A stretch of 64,000 bases of DNA from Macropodus opercularis (Eukaryota; Chordata; Actinopteri; Anabantiformes; Osphronemidae), in NCBI GenBank assembly GCA_030770545.1, contig CM061106.1:9900001-9964000 (forward strand). The letters are read 5' to 3'. Positions 44,785 through 55,266 of this stretch are shown piece by piece (position 1 is the stretch's first letter; every line of letters begins with the position of its first letter). The notes below the pieces were generated by a model, which was given only the letters and a program-made list of their open reading frames with translations, was not told where the DNA came from and did not search any database. A program made the position numbers and the translations under genes.

Positions 44785-45492
44785 TGTAACTGAGCCGAAT
44801 TAGCCTTCTCCGCCAATTGGTCAGTTCAGCGACCCTCTTCTATGGCCTGTCGTTCTGCGTTGTGTTATTTTATAAGGTTCAATAATGGACAGGAGGGCGT
44901 TGGCTTGTTTCATGCCACCGTTTATTACTGTACCTGCACAGGAACACAACGTTCTGGTCACTCGTAATGCAGCTCTTTAGTAGGTGGTTCACATACACTC
45001 GAGCGCGTCTCTCATCAACTGGCCGTAATTTACATGTTACAACAATTTTAATAACAAATTTCTGTACCTGCACAGGAACACAACGTTCTGGTCACTCGTA
45101 ATGCAGCTCTTTAGTAGGTGGTTCACATACACTATAAAACAGCAACATTAGCACATTAGCCCGCTAGCTTACCATGTGCGCCATTACTACGTAATAGCTC
45201 CAGCAGTTTGATAAAGCATTGCAAATACTTGTAACACTACACACTGATCATTAATTAATCACATAGCTTACATAGACCTTTGCACACAACACTTTTGGAC
45301 TAATAGCTGATAGTAGCACCACACGCTATGTTAACCACCCACCTCGAGCGCGTCTCTCATGAACTGGCAGTAATTTACGCCGGCCAGTAGCTTTTATCTA
45401 TGAGAGAGAGGGGGCGCCCTTGAGCCACATCCATTACCCACAATAACAGAAACATACAAGTGGAATCATCTATACAAATGAACCCTGTTACA
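44785..45492 (-). repeat. 3' LTR of Gypsy element
   Basis: Runs TGTAAC…GTTACA, a 6-base terminal inverted repeat. Inside are a tandem duplication (44931-44999 and 45065-45133) and a second repeated phrase (GAGCGCGTCTCTCAT at about 45000 and 45344). On the element strand a TATAAAA motif lies near 44870. Confidence 0.95.
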
Positions 45493-45504
45493 TTCCCCCC
45501 TGCT
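45493..45504 (-). promoter_or_regulatory. polypurine tract
   Basis: AGCAGGGGGGAA on the element strand abuts the 3' LTR, the expected primer for plus-strand synthesis. Confidence 0.85.
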
Positions 45505-45980
45505 GAATTCCACTTGCATTTCAATCAAAAAACAACAGGAGAAGAAAACAATTTGAATGACCAGGAAGACACAATCAGGTACAAAAACTCTAACCATGCA
45601 CAAAGCAGTTAAGCAAAACATAAGAAAAAAAAAATCCAGAAATGAGGATCTACAGCAATAAGTACAGTTGCGAATGCAATCACAGTCATAAGACCATCCA
45701 TCAAAGGAATCAGGGTGAGACAAGGTTGGCCTGACCTCATCACCACACATAGTGAAAAACATGCCTGTTACATATTTCACACACAGCACAACTGCAAGAC
45801 ACTTCATTGCGAAGGAACAAAGAAACTACATCACCAGAGATCCACTACAACCAATCTCCTGGCCATGATCCGAGATCCCAAACCAAACAACCACACCCAA
45901 TTTCACACAGCATGAGTGTGAGAGAAAAAAAATAACAATAATAAAACAAAATACACAAACTCAGCAATATAGACAAATCA
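45505..45980 (-). other. Gypsy non-coding region between pol and 3' LTR
   Basis: A 113-residue open frame (45466-45807) has hydrophobic stretches but runs into the LTR and has no envelope-like features. Treated as untranslated. Confidence 0.5.
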
Positions 45981-48338
45981 TCACACTGACATGCCTGTTT
46001 TCTGTTGCATCATCTCAATAAGTCTGGCAACAGGTTTCACCAATCTACCCGCTCTGGTCGTAAGACGATTCCTACCAGTTACCAAAACCGGGACTCTGTC
46101 AACCACCAGCCCATGACCGTCTGTACCAGTGTGGGGAACCGTTAAGACATCAGCAGCAACTAAACTGTTGGCACCGTTAGAACATCCCTCGCTTGTTGTC
46201 TCGACCAGAACACCAGCAGGGTCAGCCAACATAGTGCTCAGAGGTCGTTGGTCACAGGAGACAGAAGTGCGTTCACAACCAGCCTGTTCCCCAGGTGAGG
46301 AAGTGTTGACAGACAGGGATGAGGCAGCATCTGCGTTATCACGCTGACCATCCATACTGGAAGACTCAGATGGGATGGTAGAAACCCATGCTCTAGTCCG
46401 GTACACCACAGAGGCTGAAGAGCCATCAGCAACCGTCTCTGTCCCATCCTCAAGTTCTTCAGACACAGAGATTGAGTCCATCTCTTCCTCAGGGTCAAAG
46501 TCCTGGAGAGGGAGAAAGTTCACTGGCATTATCAGGTTACGATGCACAACCTTTTCCTGGCCCGTAGAGGCATCTTGGATCCTGAAAGTGTGACTCTCCT
46601 CATTTTTGTCCAGCACAAGATAAATAGTATTTGCCCATCGGTCAGCGAGCTTTCTCTTTCCACGCTCTCCTTTGTTGGCAAGCAACACACGGTCACCCAC
46701 TTCTACCGGAGCTCCACGCACCTTCCGGTTATAGAGGTCCGTGTGTCGCTTCAGCTGCTGAGATGTCATCCTTTGTGCTATGTCCATGGCTGCCTTCAAA
46801 TCTTTCCGCAGTGACTGGACATATTGGTCATAGTTCGTGACCTCCGGGTTGTCAATAACCGATCCAAAAATGACATCAATTGGGAGTCTCGGCACTCTGC
46901 CAAACATGAGTAAAAATGGTGCATAGCCTGTTGTTTCGTGGGCAGTACAGTTGTACGCAAACGTCAAGGATTTCAGAATATCTGGCCACCTATGCTTCGC
47001 TCTTGGGGGCAGGGCACGAATCATGTTCCCCAGTGTCCTATTCATCCTCTCACATGAGCCGTTCCCCATCGGATGATAAGGCGTCGTGTGTGACTTCTGG
47101 ACACCCGCCACACTCAACAGTTCAGCCATTAGAGCACTCTCAAAATTGGCTCCCTGGTCAGAATGCAGCCGTTTGGGAAAACCATAGATGCAGAAATAGT
47201 TGTGCCACAGCTGGTGCGCAACCGCTTTTGCCGATTGGTTGGGACATAAGAAGGCATGTGCCATTTTCGTAAAATGATCAGTGACAACAAGCACATCCAA
47301 TGACCGGTTAGAGGCATCTTCAGCCGTCCAGAAGTCAATGCACACTAGCTCAAGAGGCTCTGATGTCCTGATGTTCTCTAGGGGCGCCCTGGCTTCAGGT
47401 TCTGGCGACTTGCTGACTACACATCTCCTGCAACGCCTCACATACTCAGCCACGTCTTTGCACACTCCCAGCCAATAAAACCTCTGCCTGGTAAGGTACA
47501 ATGTTCGTTGTTGGCCCTGGTGGCCAGCTTCATCATGGACACCCTTCAGCACCATGGAACGTAATGACAGAGGAACAACATACGCATACCGTTTCTTCAG
47601 TGACGCAATGTTCTGTGTCACTCGATACAAAACCCCATTCTTCAATGTCAGTTTCTGCCAGCTTTTTAGCAGTCTGATGACGTCAGCTGGTTCTCTGGCA
47701 CGTTCTCTCCTTGATGGTCTCCGACCTCTCTCTACAAAGAAGATCACTCTGTTCAGGACAGTGTCACACCTCTGCTTCTCCAAGAGCACATCATGTGATA
47801 GCACTTCAACTCGAGAACACTCAGATGTCATAACAGTCTGGGGAAACTGCGGCAGTAAAAGTGCATATGGGTACGATCCAGAATCCTGCTGATTATGCAC
47901 GTCGAGAACGGCCGCCACTTCTGCTGATGATAATGTCCCAGGCCGAGCCACAGCTGCATTCTGGTGAGAAATAGGCTGGCTCTCCTCACAGGACCTATCA
48001 GGTGGGTTAACAGACCAGCGGAAGGCTTCTTGTACACCGTGCTTGCACACTGCATCGGCTTCAGCCAGCAGTTTTGCATAGGGTACCCTTGTCATCCGAT
48101 GGGATGCACTGGGCTGCACAAAGGGTTCCCGGCTCAAAGCATCAGCAACCACGTTTCTGGGACCAGGTATGTATTTAATATCAAACTGGAATGGAGCCAA
48201 TTTTGCAATCCACCTCTGCTCACAGGCGTCCATCCTCGCCTTGGACAGTATGTAAGTCAGTGGATTATTATCAGTCCATACAGTGAATGGGTGTCCTCTC
48301 AGCCAGTGGTGGAATTTGTCACACACCGCCCACTTTAT
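45981..48338 (-). CDS. pol: Gypsy pol, second part: RNase H end and integrase
   Basis: About 781 residues. The first 70 complete RNase H (WTDN and VVADALS carry two of its acidic residues). Integrase follows: zinc-binding H2C2 with His at about 264 and 269 and Cys at 299 and 302; catalytic core D331 (CIDFW), D390 (HSDQGANF) and E426 (CERMNR), a DD-35-E spacing; then a C-terminal domain starting VGDRVLLANKGERGKRKLAD. The tail beyond about residue 590 is acidic and Ser-rich. It is out of frame with the upstream pol segment because of the RNase H deletion, so integrase could not be made as part of the normal polyprotein. The frame opens without a native ATG. Confidence 0.9.
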   Translation of the reverse strand: MKWAVCDKFHHWLRGHPFTVWTDNNPLTYILSKARMDACEQRWIAKLAPFQFDIKYIPGPRNVVADALSREPFVQPSASHRMTRVPYAKLLAEADAVCKHGVQEAFRWSVNPPDRSCEESQPISHQNAAVARPGTLSSAEVAAVLDVHNQQDSGSYPYALLLPQFPQTVMTSECSRVEVLSHDVLLEKQRCDTVLNRVIFFVERGRRPSRRERAREPADVIRLLKSWQKLTLKNGVLYRVTQNIASLKKRYAYVVPLSLRSMVLKGVHDEAGHQGQQRTLYLTRQRFYWLGVCKDVAEYVRRCRRCVVSKSPEPEARAPLENIRTSEPLELVCIDFWTAEDASNRSLDVLVVTDHFTKMAHAFLCPNQSAKAVAHQLWHNYFCIYGFPKRLHSDQGANFESALMAELLSVAGVQKSHTTPYHPMGNGSCERMNRTLGNMIRALPPRAKHRWPDILKSLTFAYNCTAHETTGYAPFLLMFGRVPRLPIDVIFGSVIDNPEVTNYDQYVQSLRKDLKAAMDIAQRMTSQQLKRHTDLYNRKVRGAPVEVGDRVLLANKGERGKRKLADRWANTIYLVLDKNEESHTFRIQDASTGQEKVVHRNLIMPVNFLPLQDFDPEEEMDSISVSEELEDGTETVADGSSASVVYRTRAWVSTIPSESSSMDGQRDNADAASSLSVNTSSPGEQAGCERTSVSCDQRPLSTMLADPAGVLVETTSEGCSNGANSLVAADVLTVPHTGTDGHGLVVDRVPVLVTGRNRLTTRAGRLVKPVARLIEMMQQKTGMSV

Positions 48339-50674
48339 ACATAACTGAGTGATTTACTTGCAAAGGCAATCGGCCTAGCAGTTGATCCTCCAGCCGGGAC
48401 TTGCGACAGCACAGCCCCAAGTCCATTACTAGAAGCGTCGACCGAGAGCAGAAATGGTTTACCAAAGTCTGGGTGTGCCAAAAGAACCTGGTCCAATAGG
48501 GCCTGTTTCAGCCGGTGGAATGCCTCCTTACACTCCTCTGTCCAATCAGCAGCCGTGAGCTTTCTGCGAGCCTGTTGGCGCTTCCTTCCCTTCCCACGAG
48601 GGCCTTTGACCCCAGTTGTGAGGCCGAACAGAGGTTTGGCTATTGAAGAACAGGCTTCAATAAACTGCTGGTAGAAAACCACCATTCCAAGGAATGATCT
48701 GACCTTTTTTGGTGAAGGAATGTTGGTGCCTTGCTCCATGAGGTCTGACTCTGACAGTGAGGTGAGGGCTGCCACCTTTTCCGGGTCAGTGGTTATACCG
48801 TCAGAGCTCACGATGTGTCCCAGAAATCTCACTGACCTCCGCAGAAAATGGCATTTCTTAGGCGCGAGTTTGAGATTGTGCGCCTTGAGCCGCCTAAAGA
48901 CCATTTCCAGACGCTCCAGTGCCAGGTCTTCCGTGGGAGCAAACACCAAAACGTCATCCAGATAACACAGCAAACTGAGGAAATTCTGATCACCAAAGAT
49001 AGTCAGCATCATTCTCATAAAAGTTGCTGGACTATTACACAGTCCCTGTGGCATGCGGTTATATTCATATAACCCAAAAGGTGATGTGAAGGCTGTGTAC
49101 TTTCTGTCCTCCTCGTGGACTTCCACATTGTAGTATCCAGAAGTGAGGTCCATCGTGCAGAAAAAGGCATTACCACCCAAAGCAGCCAGAGCATCAGCCG
49201 GATGAGGAAGTGGGTGGGCATCTTTTACGGTTCGAGCATTGAGCCAGCGGAAATCATTGCAGATTCTAACATCACCTGACTTCTTCCAGACTAACACCAA
49301 AGGTGAAGCAAAGTCACTGCTTGATTTCCTTATAATTTCTTTTTCCTCCATCTCATCCAATGCTTGCCTTAGTTTCTCGTACTGAGTGGGAGGCACACGT
49401 CTGCATGGCAACCGAAAAGGCTTCTCATCAACAACACGGATTCTGTGGAGACAGCCTGTAGCTTTCCCACAATCCAGCTTGTCTCTGGAGAAGATGGATT
49501 CGAACTTAGTTATGAGTCTGACGAGTTCCTCTTTGGAAGCACGTGATCCCTCACAGGAGTCAATGTCTATATCAGGCAAACCTATGTTGTGCAATACTGA
49601 ATGGAGTGAGTCAGACTGGCTACTGGGTTTCTCCAATAAAGGATGATCAGGTAGGCTGGAGGCCTCTGTAGCTAAGCTGTAATCATCATAGCACGTCATG
49701 AGGCTGGCAGGTGACCTCTGCAAGTTTCGCTGCATGTTGCATTGTAGGTCAGTGGCTACCTTCGGACTGCTGAATGTTTCCACTGCAACACAAGGGTACA
49801 CATCAGCCAGTTTAGCATTTCTCCTCAGGGTAACAGGTTTGTCAAAGGGGTTTATCACTCTTAGGGGCAGCCACGCATCCCTCCTCAGCACTGCTACGGT
49901 TCTTCCCACTATGACTGACCTTGGTCTCGTCCTAGCACCAGTGGGCTCTGTTACAACTGTGCAGCCTGGTGGCAAATCATTCGTTTGCTGTAATTTACCC
50001 CATACAAGGTGTTCAGTCATTGGCTCTAGGGTGACAGCTCCCTTTATACTAACAGTCCCCACATTGCCAGAGACACCCTCCATAGACCCATCCACCTTAG
50101 CCATTAGACTTGTCAATTTCGTGCGTGTGTCACTGCCACCACGTGTCAAGCTGGAGATGGTATCCACTGAACCTCTTTCTTGTTCCAGCCACTGAACTAA
50201 ATATCTCAGGAGATTACTGCCAATAATCAGATTCTCACTCTGACTCTCAACCACTAACATTGGGACAAGCACTCTGCAGCCACAGACCTCTACTTCCAGG
50301 TCACACATTCCTGATGGCACAGTCTTTGATCCACCACAACCGATCAGAACAACATCAGTGGGCTCCAGAGTGTGGGTCTTTAAAACAGCTTGCTCCATCA
50401 ACCTGGGAATGACACTAGAACTCAGTGTGCAGGCCATAGACCCACTGTCGAGCATGGCCTTGACTGACACTTTACCACCCAGGATTACATCTTCATAAAA
50501 TAAGTTGTCATGTGGTTTCAGTCGTTGGATGTTTTGAAGTATGGGACACCGCCCAAGTTCCCTCTCTTCGCACACCCTCTGATGGATAGACTCAGAGTCA
50601 TCATTATCAATCACCGGGGGACCATTATCAGGCCTAGCACTACCCCCCACCACATGCCGGCCAACTAGTTTCCC
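48335..50674 (-). CDS. pol: Gypsy pol, first part: protease and reverse transcriptase
   Basis: The frame is entered by a −1 shift at the heptamer just before the gag stop. An aspartic protease (LDSGS, codon near 50449) comes first. After a linker of about 300 residues the RT follows, with FGLYEYNRMPQGLCNSPATF and the catalytic YLDDVLVF box near 48960. The segment LLSVDASSNGLGAVLSQ begins RNase H. The frame then stops after RPIAFASKSLSYV, short of the RNase H catalytic Glu region; the next pol segment resumes in another frame a few bases later. Comparison with the family's usual spacing suggests about 15 residues were deleted. Confidence 0.92.
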   Translation of the reverse strand, partial: GKLVGRHVVGGSARPDNGPPVIDNDDSESIHQRVCEERELGRCPILQNIQRLKPHDNLFYEDVILGGKVSVKAMLDSGSMACTLSSSVIPRLMEQAVLKTHTLEPTDVVLIGCGGSKTVPSGMCDLEVEVCGCRVLVPMLVVESQSENLIIGSNLLRYLVQWLEQERGSVDTISSLTRGGSDTRTKLTSLMAKVDGSMEGVSGNVGTVSIKGAVTLEPMTEHLVWGKLQQTNDLPPGCTVVTEPTGARTRPRSVIVGRTVAVLRRDAWLPLRVINPFDKPVTLRRNAKLADVYPCVAVETFSSPKVATDLQCNMQRNLQRSPASLMTCYDDYSLATEASSLPDHPLLEKPSSQSDSLHSVLHNIGLPDIDIDSCEGSRASKEELVRLITKFESIFSRDKLDCGKATGCLHRIRVVDEKPFRLPCRRVPPTQYEKLRQALDEMEEKEIIRKSSSDFASPLVLVWKKSGDVRICNDFRWLNARTVKDAHPLPHPADALAALGGNAFFCTMDLTSGYYNVEVHEEDRKYTAFTSPFGLYEYNRMPQGLCNSPATFMRMMLTIFGDQNFLSLLCYLDDVLVFAPTEDLALERLEMVFRRLKAHNLKLAPKKCHFLRRSVRFLGHIVSSDGITTDPEKVAALTSLSESDLMEQGTNIPSPKKVRSFLGMVVFYQQFIEACSSIAKPLFGLTTGVKGPRGKGRKRQQARRKLTAADWTEECKEAFHRLKQALLDQVLLAHPDFGKPFLLSVDASSNGLGAVLSQVPAGGSTARPIAFASKSLSYV

Positions 50675-52011
50675 TCCTGCTGAGATGTGGGCCTTGAAGC
50701 CCTGGGCTTTGGAGTCATAGCATCGGGACAACTGCTGCGTGTGTGATCAGGTGCATAGCAAACAAAGCACAGATGATTAGCTCTGCAGTGGTATTGAGTG
50801 GTATGTTCAACGTCCCCGCAGACACCACAGGACATGATAGGTCTGACTTTGGCCTTATGGCTTGATGGATTTCTTAGATCCCTCCTAAAACCAGATCCAG
50901 TCTGCAGTGGTTGGTGTTCTAGTACACGCTCCAGCATCCCTATTAAATGCTCAAGGCGGTCGACGGACTCACTTCTCCCTTGACTTGGCGATGGGGCTGA
51001 AACATGCTCACTGCCAGGTGCCGCAATGCGCGTGTGGGAATCCACTTCTTGTCGCTGAGCAGCGACAGCAGTGGCCCCTCTCAACTGGGATACTTGCTTC
51101 TGGTCCCTGCTATGTTCAACAAGTTTGTCGTGTATCTCAGTGACTGTCCATTGCTGCAGCGGTTTGCACTTGAATATGAGAGAGAGTTCTGGGTCGGGGC
51201 AATGGCGTATAAACATTGCAGTTAGATCGAGGGACAGGTTGTCAAAAGTCTTATTTTGTCTCTTTAAGCAGTCCTCTGTCACCTCCATAGTCCTATTCAG
51301 TCTCAGCCAGTAGTCGAAAGGACGTTCATCAGGGGCAGGCAATGTTGCATAGAAATCTGCTAGGGGCATCCCAGATGAAACTGTGTCACTGAAGTGCTGC
51401 TTTAGTATGTCAAAGATGGGATCAGGGCCTGCAGCAAGTGTCAGGGCTGGTTTGCTACGTATGCCCACTTTAACCACTTCACGTGCTTTTCCACTGAGCC
51501 TGCCCAACACTTCATCAGCTTGTTCAGCCACCGGCACACACTTCTTCTTCATGTAAGCCAGCATCACAGCCTCCCACTCCTGAACAGTATGCGTGTCATG
51601 GCCGTCTCCTTTAAAACTTACTGGTTCTTTGACATCAGACCTAACTATTACATTTAGCAGAGAAGGATCAACAGAAACATTTCTCAAAACCCCAGCTGTG
51701 CTTTGACCCATCCCACAGCCCAGACGCGACTCAAGGCAAGACGCTATGCTTTCGCCTATAGAAAGTCCAATCTGCGACGCTAAACCTGCCACAAGTTCCT
51801 CGGTTTTACTCTCACTATTTAATCCTTGAGTGTGTGAGAAACCATGGGAGGTCTCTGTAATGGTTTCATTACCAGACAAATTACCAAAAATTGGTTTGGG
51901 GGTGGACGAATCTGCTGAAAATAAGAATCTAGCTCTGCCCAAGCCAACAGGCGATACCGGCGTAAATGTCGCCAACCCCCTCCCCCGTCCACGTCCTTCA
52001 TTGCCAGCCAT
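50665..52011 (-). CDS. gag: Gypsy gag polyprotein
   Basis: 448 residues from the ATG at 52011 (a longer open frame upstream starts only at a TTG). The N-terminus is Gly/Arg-rich (AGNEGRGRGRG). The central region resembles a retrotransposon capsid (VQEWEAVMLAYMKKKCVPVA and FDYWLRLNRTM). A C-x2-C-x4-H-x4-C zinc knuckle (CFVCYAPDHTRSSC) lies at residues 415-428. The stop TAG follows a slippery heptamer. Gag assembles virus-like particles and packages element RNA. Confidence 0.93.
   Translation of the reverse strand: MAGNEGRGRGRGLATFTPVSPVGLGRARFLFSADSSTPKPIFGNLSGNETITETSHGFSHTQGLNSESKTEELVAGLASQIGLSIGESIASCLESRLGCGMGQSTAGVLRNVSVDPSLLNVIVRSDVKEPVSFKGDGHDTHTVQEWEAVMLAYMKKKCVPVAEQADEVLGRLSGKAREVVKVGIRSKPALTLAAGPDPIFDILKQHFSDTVSSGMPLADFYATLPAPDERPFDYWLRLNRTMEVTEDCLKRQNKTFDNLSLDLTAMFIRHCPDPELSLIFKCKPLQQWTVTEIHDKLVEHSRDQKQVSQLRGATAVAAQRQEVDSHTRIAAPGSEHVSAPSPSQGRSESVDRLEHLIGMLERVLEHQPLQTGSGFRRDLRNPSSHKAKVRPIMSCGVCGDVEHTTQYHCRANHLCFVCYAPDHTRSSCPDAMTPKPRASRPTSQQEGN
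50668..50674 (-). promoter_or_regulatory. −1 ribosomal frameshift site
   Basis: G GGA AAC in the gag frame (GGGAAAC, X-XXY-YYZ) lies immediately before the gag TAG; pol is in the −1 frame and open across it. A G-rich and a C-rich run 20-50 bases downstream could pair as a stimulatory stem. Confidence 0.8.
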
Positions 52012-52340
52012 GTGAAGGAGCCAGCAAATACCAAATACCCAAGACAATAATAATACTGAGTAAAAACAATGGTAAAAGAAACAAGAAAAAAATAACTTAG
52101 CACTCTACCAGGTGTAATGGGGTTAAATCACACCTCACCGCTCTATACGCCAGAAACAGGGCACTTTAGTATAAACACAAAAAAAACATCACCACGCCGC
52201 CATCTTGTGACCAAAGTCGGTACTACACTCCAGGGGCGTTGCCGACTCCGTTGTTCGAGACGCACAGTACGGTCTCCTCGATCGCTGTCGAGATCACCAG
52301 AGAATAGACGGGTCCCTCCCGCCGAAAAGGATCCTGACGT
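52012..52340 (-). other. Gypsy 5' leader
   Basis: Untranslated leader between primer site and gag; probably contains packaging signals, none identifiable. Confidence 0.6.
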
Positions 52341-52355
52341 CGGGTCACGGCACCA
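52341..52355 (-). promoter_or_regulatory. primer-binding site, tRNA-His type
   Basis: TGGTGCCGTGACCCG on the element strand, one base inside the 5' LTR, matches the complement of the vertebrate tRNA-His 3' end (TGGTGCCGTGACTCG) at 14 of 15 positions. Confidence 0.85.
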
Positions 52356-52356
52356 A

Positions 52357-53064
52357 TGTAACTGAGCCGAATTAGCCTTCTCCGCCAATTGGTCAGTTCA
52401 GCGACCCTCTTCTATGGCCTGTCGTTCTGCGTTGTGTTATTTTATAAGGTTCAATGATGGACAGGAGGGCGTTGGCTTGTTTCATGCCACCGTTTATTAC
52501 TGTACCTGGACAGGAACACAACGTTCTGGTCACTCGTAATGCAGCTCTTTAGTAGGTGGTTCACATACACTCGAGCGCGTCTCTCATGAACTGGCAGTAA
52601 TTTACATGTTACAACAATTTTAATAACAAATTTCTGTACCTGGACAGGAACACAACGTTCTGGTCACTCGTAATGCAGCTCTTTAGTAGGTGGTTCACAT
52701 ACACTATAAAACAGCAACATTAGCACATTAGCCCGCTAGCTTACCATGTGCGCCATTACTATGTAATAGCTCCAGCAGTTTGATAAAGCATTGCAAATAC
52801 TTGTAACACTACACACTGATCATTAATTAATCACATAGCTTACATAGACCTTAGCGCACAACACTTTGGGACTAATAGCCGATAGTAGCACAACATGCTA
52901 TGTTAACCACCCACCTCGAGCGCGTCTCTCATGAACTGGCAGTAATTTACGCCGGCCAGTAGCTTTTATCTATGAGAGAGAGGGGGCGCCCTTGAGCCAC
53001 ATCCATTACCCACAATAACAGAAACATACAAGTGGAATCATCTGTACAAATGAACCCTGTTACA
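52357..53064 (-). repeat. 5' LTR of Gypsy element
   Basis: 708 bases with the same TGTAAC…GTTACA ends and internal duplication as the other LTR. As the upstream LTR on the element strand it holds the promoter. Confidence 0.95.
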
Positions 53065-55266
53065 TGAGCAGGTTTCTGAGGAGCAAGACATCGTGGATTT
53101 TCATCCGGAAGACGCCAGTGGAGAAGTTACTCCTTCAAGCCCAAAGATAGTGAGATCTGTGGAGGTAAGCACCTCATGACACGACAGGACAGCGATTGCA
53201 AGCGATTGCATCAACATGACATCACTAGGCTGCTATGATGAGTCAGTGACATCAAGACATGTTTGAGGTAGTTATGCTAATGTCACTAAAGACAGTTATT
53301 CCTGCCTGCTTGAAAGAGAAGTCCATGGTGATGTGTGGAAGACGCTGATGAGGAACAAATAGAAGCTTATGTTGGTGTTAGTCATAATGCGGGAGTGTAC
53401 AGGTCTGCAATGAGGTTTCTGATGGTCTCTGGGACAGAGCAACAGAAAGAAATTGTTTCAACGAAAACAATGTTACTTCAGACCTTTCACATGATGTCAC
53501 ATCTGAGGACTTAATTGATAACAGAGACACTAGAGCTGCAGGATGGCCTCCATCACGACGTCTGGGAGAGACGTTGCAGCTCCTTCACTGATGTTCAGCC
53601 AATGTCACATACTGAGCACAAGTCAGAGAAGTTAGGACTTGATCTGCTTTCATTTGTTTGTTTACAAGTTTTATTACTGAAAGAAAAAGGTTTTTAGCCT
53701 TTTTCTTGAAGCAAATGTATACGATCGAAACTGACCCATAACCACAGATGTTACTGTTGTTAATAAAAGTCAAAAATAAATACATAAAAAATTTATTATT
53801 AAAGAGATGTGTTTTAATGTCCCTCAGTAATAGTGAGGCAACAAAACAACATTTTATTTATTTATGATTGTCTTCACGTTCATTTTAATATTTTTTTAAT
53901 TGAAATCAAGGGATTTGCTGACAAAAAAGGCCCATAGACCAAAACTAAAAACATTTAAACCAATATTTTCGAGGATGAAGAAGCAAAAGGGAACCAAGAG
54001 ATGAGAAACAAATTGGATGATAAATAATTGTTTTTAGTATATTTTACAGCTGACTACAAACTACTTTTATAAAAAAAAGGTTGGTGGATGCATAAGTGTT
54101 TGAACAGTGAGAGTTGGATCTGGACCAACACCACAATGATCTAAACAAAACACCTGAAGCTTTAATTTACACAAAGAGCTGCATCAGGAACCAGCGTCAC
54201 ATTAGTACAAACACATCTAGTAGAAACACGTCCTACATAGAAAGTAATCAAGGTCTTATACTGAGGCTCATGAACAAAACATGTTGGTATTTTAAATTAT
54301 GATCCAAATGCTTCTGCTTTGTTATTTAATAGTTGATCTGTTTCAAAAGCTCAGGTTCTTAAAATCTACATTTATATTTTCTGCTGAGCTTCACATTAAC
54401 GTCTGTTGTCATTGTGAGTTTTGCTGAATCTCAGAAAACACATCAAACCATGTAAATCAATCAATATGTTCAGAACCTGCCAACATTTAGTAACAAGGTT
54501 CAAACCCATCAAAGCTGTAACTAAGCATCAGAGACTTACAGCAGTGATGTGACAGCAGAGTCTCTGGGTCCTGGTTCTGCTCCCAGATTAAAGAGTCCAG
54601 TCAGTGGAGCTGAAGGTGCCTGAGCTGGATCACTGCTGCTGGGAACACTGGTACCGACTCACTGAGATCAGGACCTTTAGACTGAGCTGCTTCCTGGTTT
54701 CAGGTTTTCTCTGAATGTTCAGTGAACAAACATCGTCTGGATTGTTGGCTTTTGACTGTTGGGGGTGAACTGGAACCGACTAACTGGAATGTGGACCTGA
54801 CTCAACTGGTTTCACGACCAATGACAGGGGAACCACAGCTACATTAATTCTGTACACACTGTAACACTGTACAGAAACCAAGTCAAACTCGTCACCATGG
54901 TAACGAACAGCTGAAAACTGTACAACTGGATCCTTAATCTAGAATAAACCAGCTGAGTAGCCAGAACCACTGGACCCACTGTGTTAGTCCGCCTGTGTGA
55001 GGGATGAGCAGCAGGTGGTGTCCTGTGATTGGTCCGTTTTTAGTGACTGCTGCTTCCTGAGTGGCTCCACCTGAGGAATGTGCTTCTGCAGCGAGGCTCC
55101 GCCTCTTCCTCGTGGAGACGCAGGTGAGCCCAGAGACTGTATCTGCTCCCCGAGCACCTGAATTATATAAACCACAATAAATAAAAGAGGAATTTAATAA
55201 ACATCAAGACAGAACAATGTAACAATAAAATAATTAAATGTGCTCTCTTAAATATCAGATGTCTGT
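53065..55266. other. intergenic, exon-like start only
   Basis: 53066-53163 is open on the plus strand (EQVSEEQDIVDFHPEDASGE…) and ends GTGGAG|GTAAGC, a good donor. No partner exon or family is recognised. The rest is AT-rich with nothing supported. Confidence 0.4.

Larger units (their letters stand above)
44785..53064 (-). mobile_element. Ty3/Gypsy LTR retrotransposon, 8,280 bp, nearly complete
   Basis: Two 708-base LTRs in direct orientation enclose primer-binding site, gag, pol and polypurine tract in the Ty3/Gypsy order (integrase after RNase H). There is no env-like ORF that I can support between pol and the 3' LTR. The LTRs differ at about 13 positions by eye (about 1.8%), so insertion is recent. 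Flanks (GTCTG left, TGAGC right) show no target-site duplication. One frameshifting deletion in RNase H makes the copy defective for autonomous movement. Confidence 0.95.

Noticed and set aside
45466..45807. 113-residue hydrophobic frame after Gypsy pol, considered as an envelope remnant
   Set aside because: It overlaps the LTR and has no signal peptide, cleavage site or fusion-like features that I can recognise.
46129..51313. Plus-strand open frames opposite gag and pol
   Set aside because: Antisense shadows of a conserved coding sequence.
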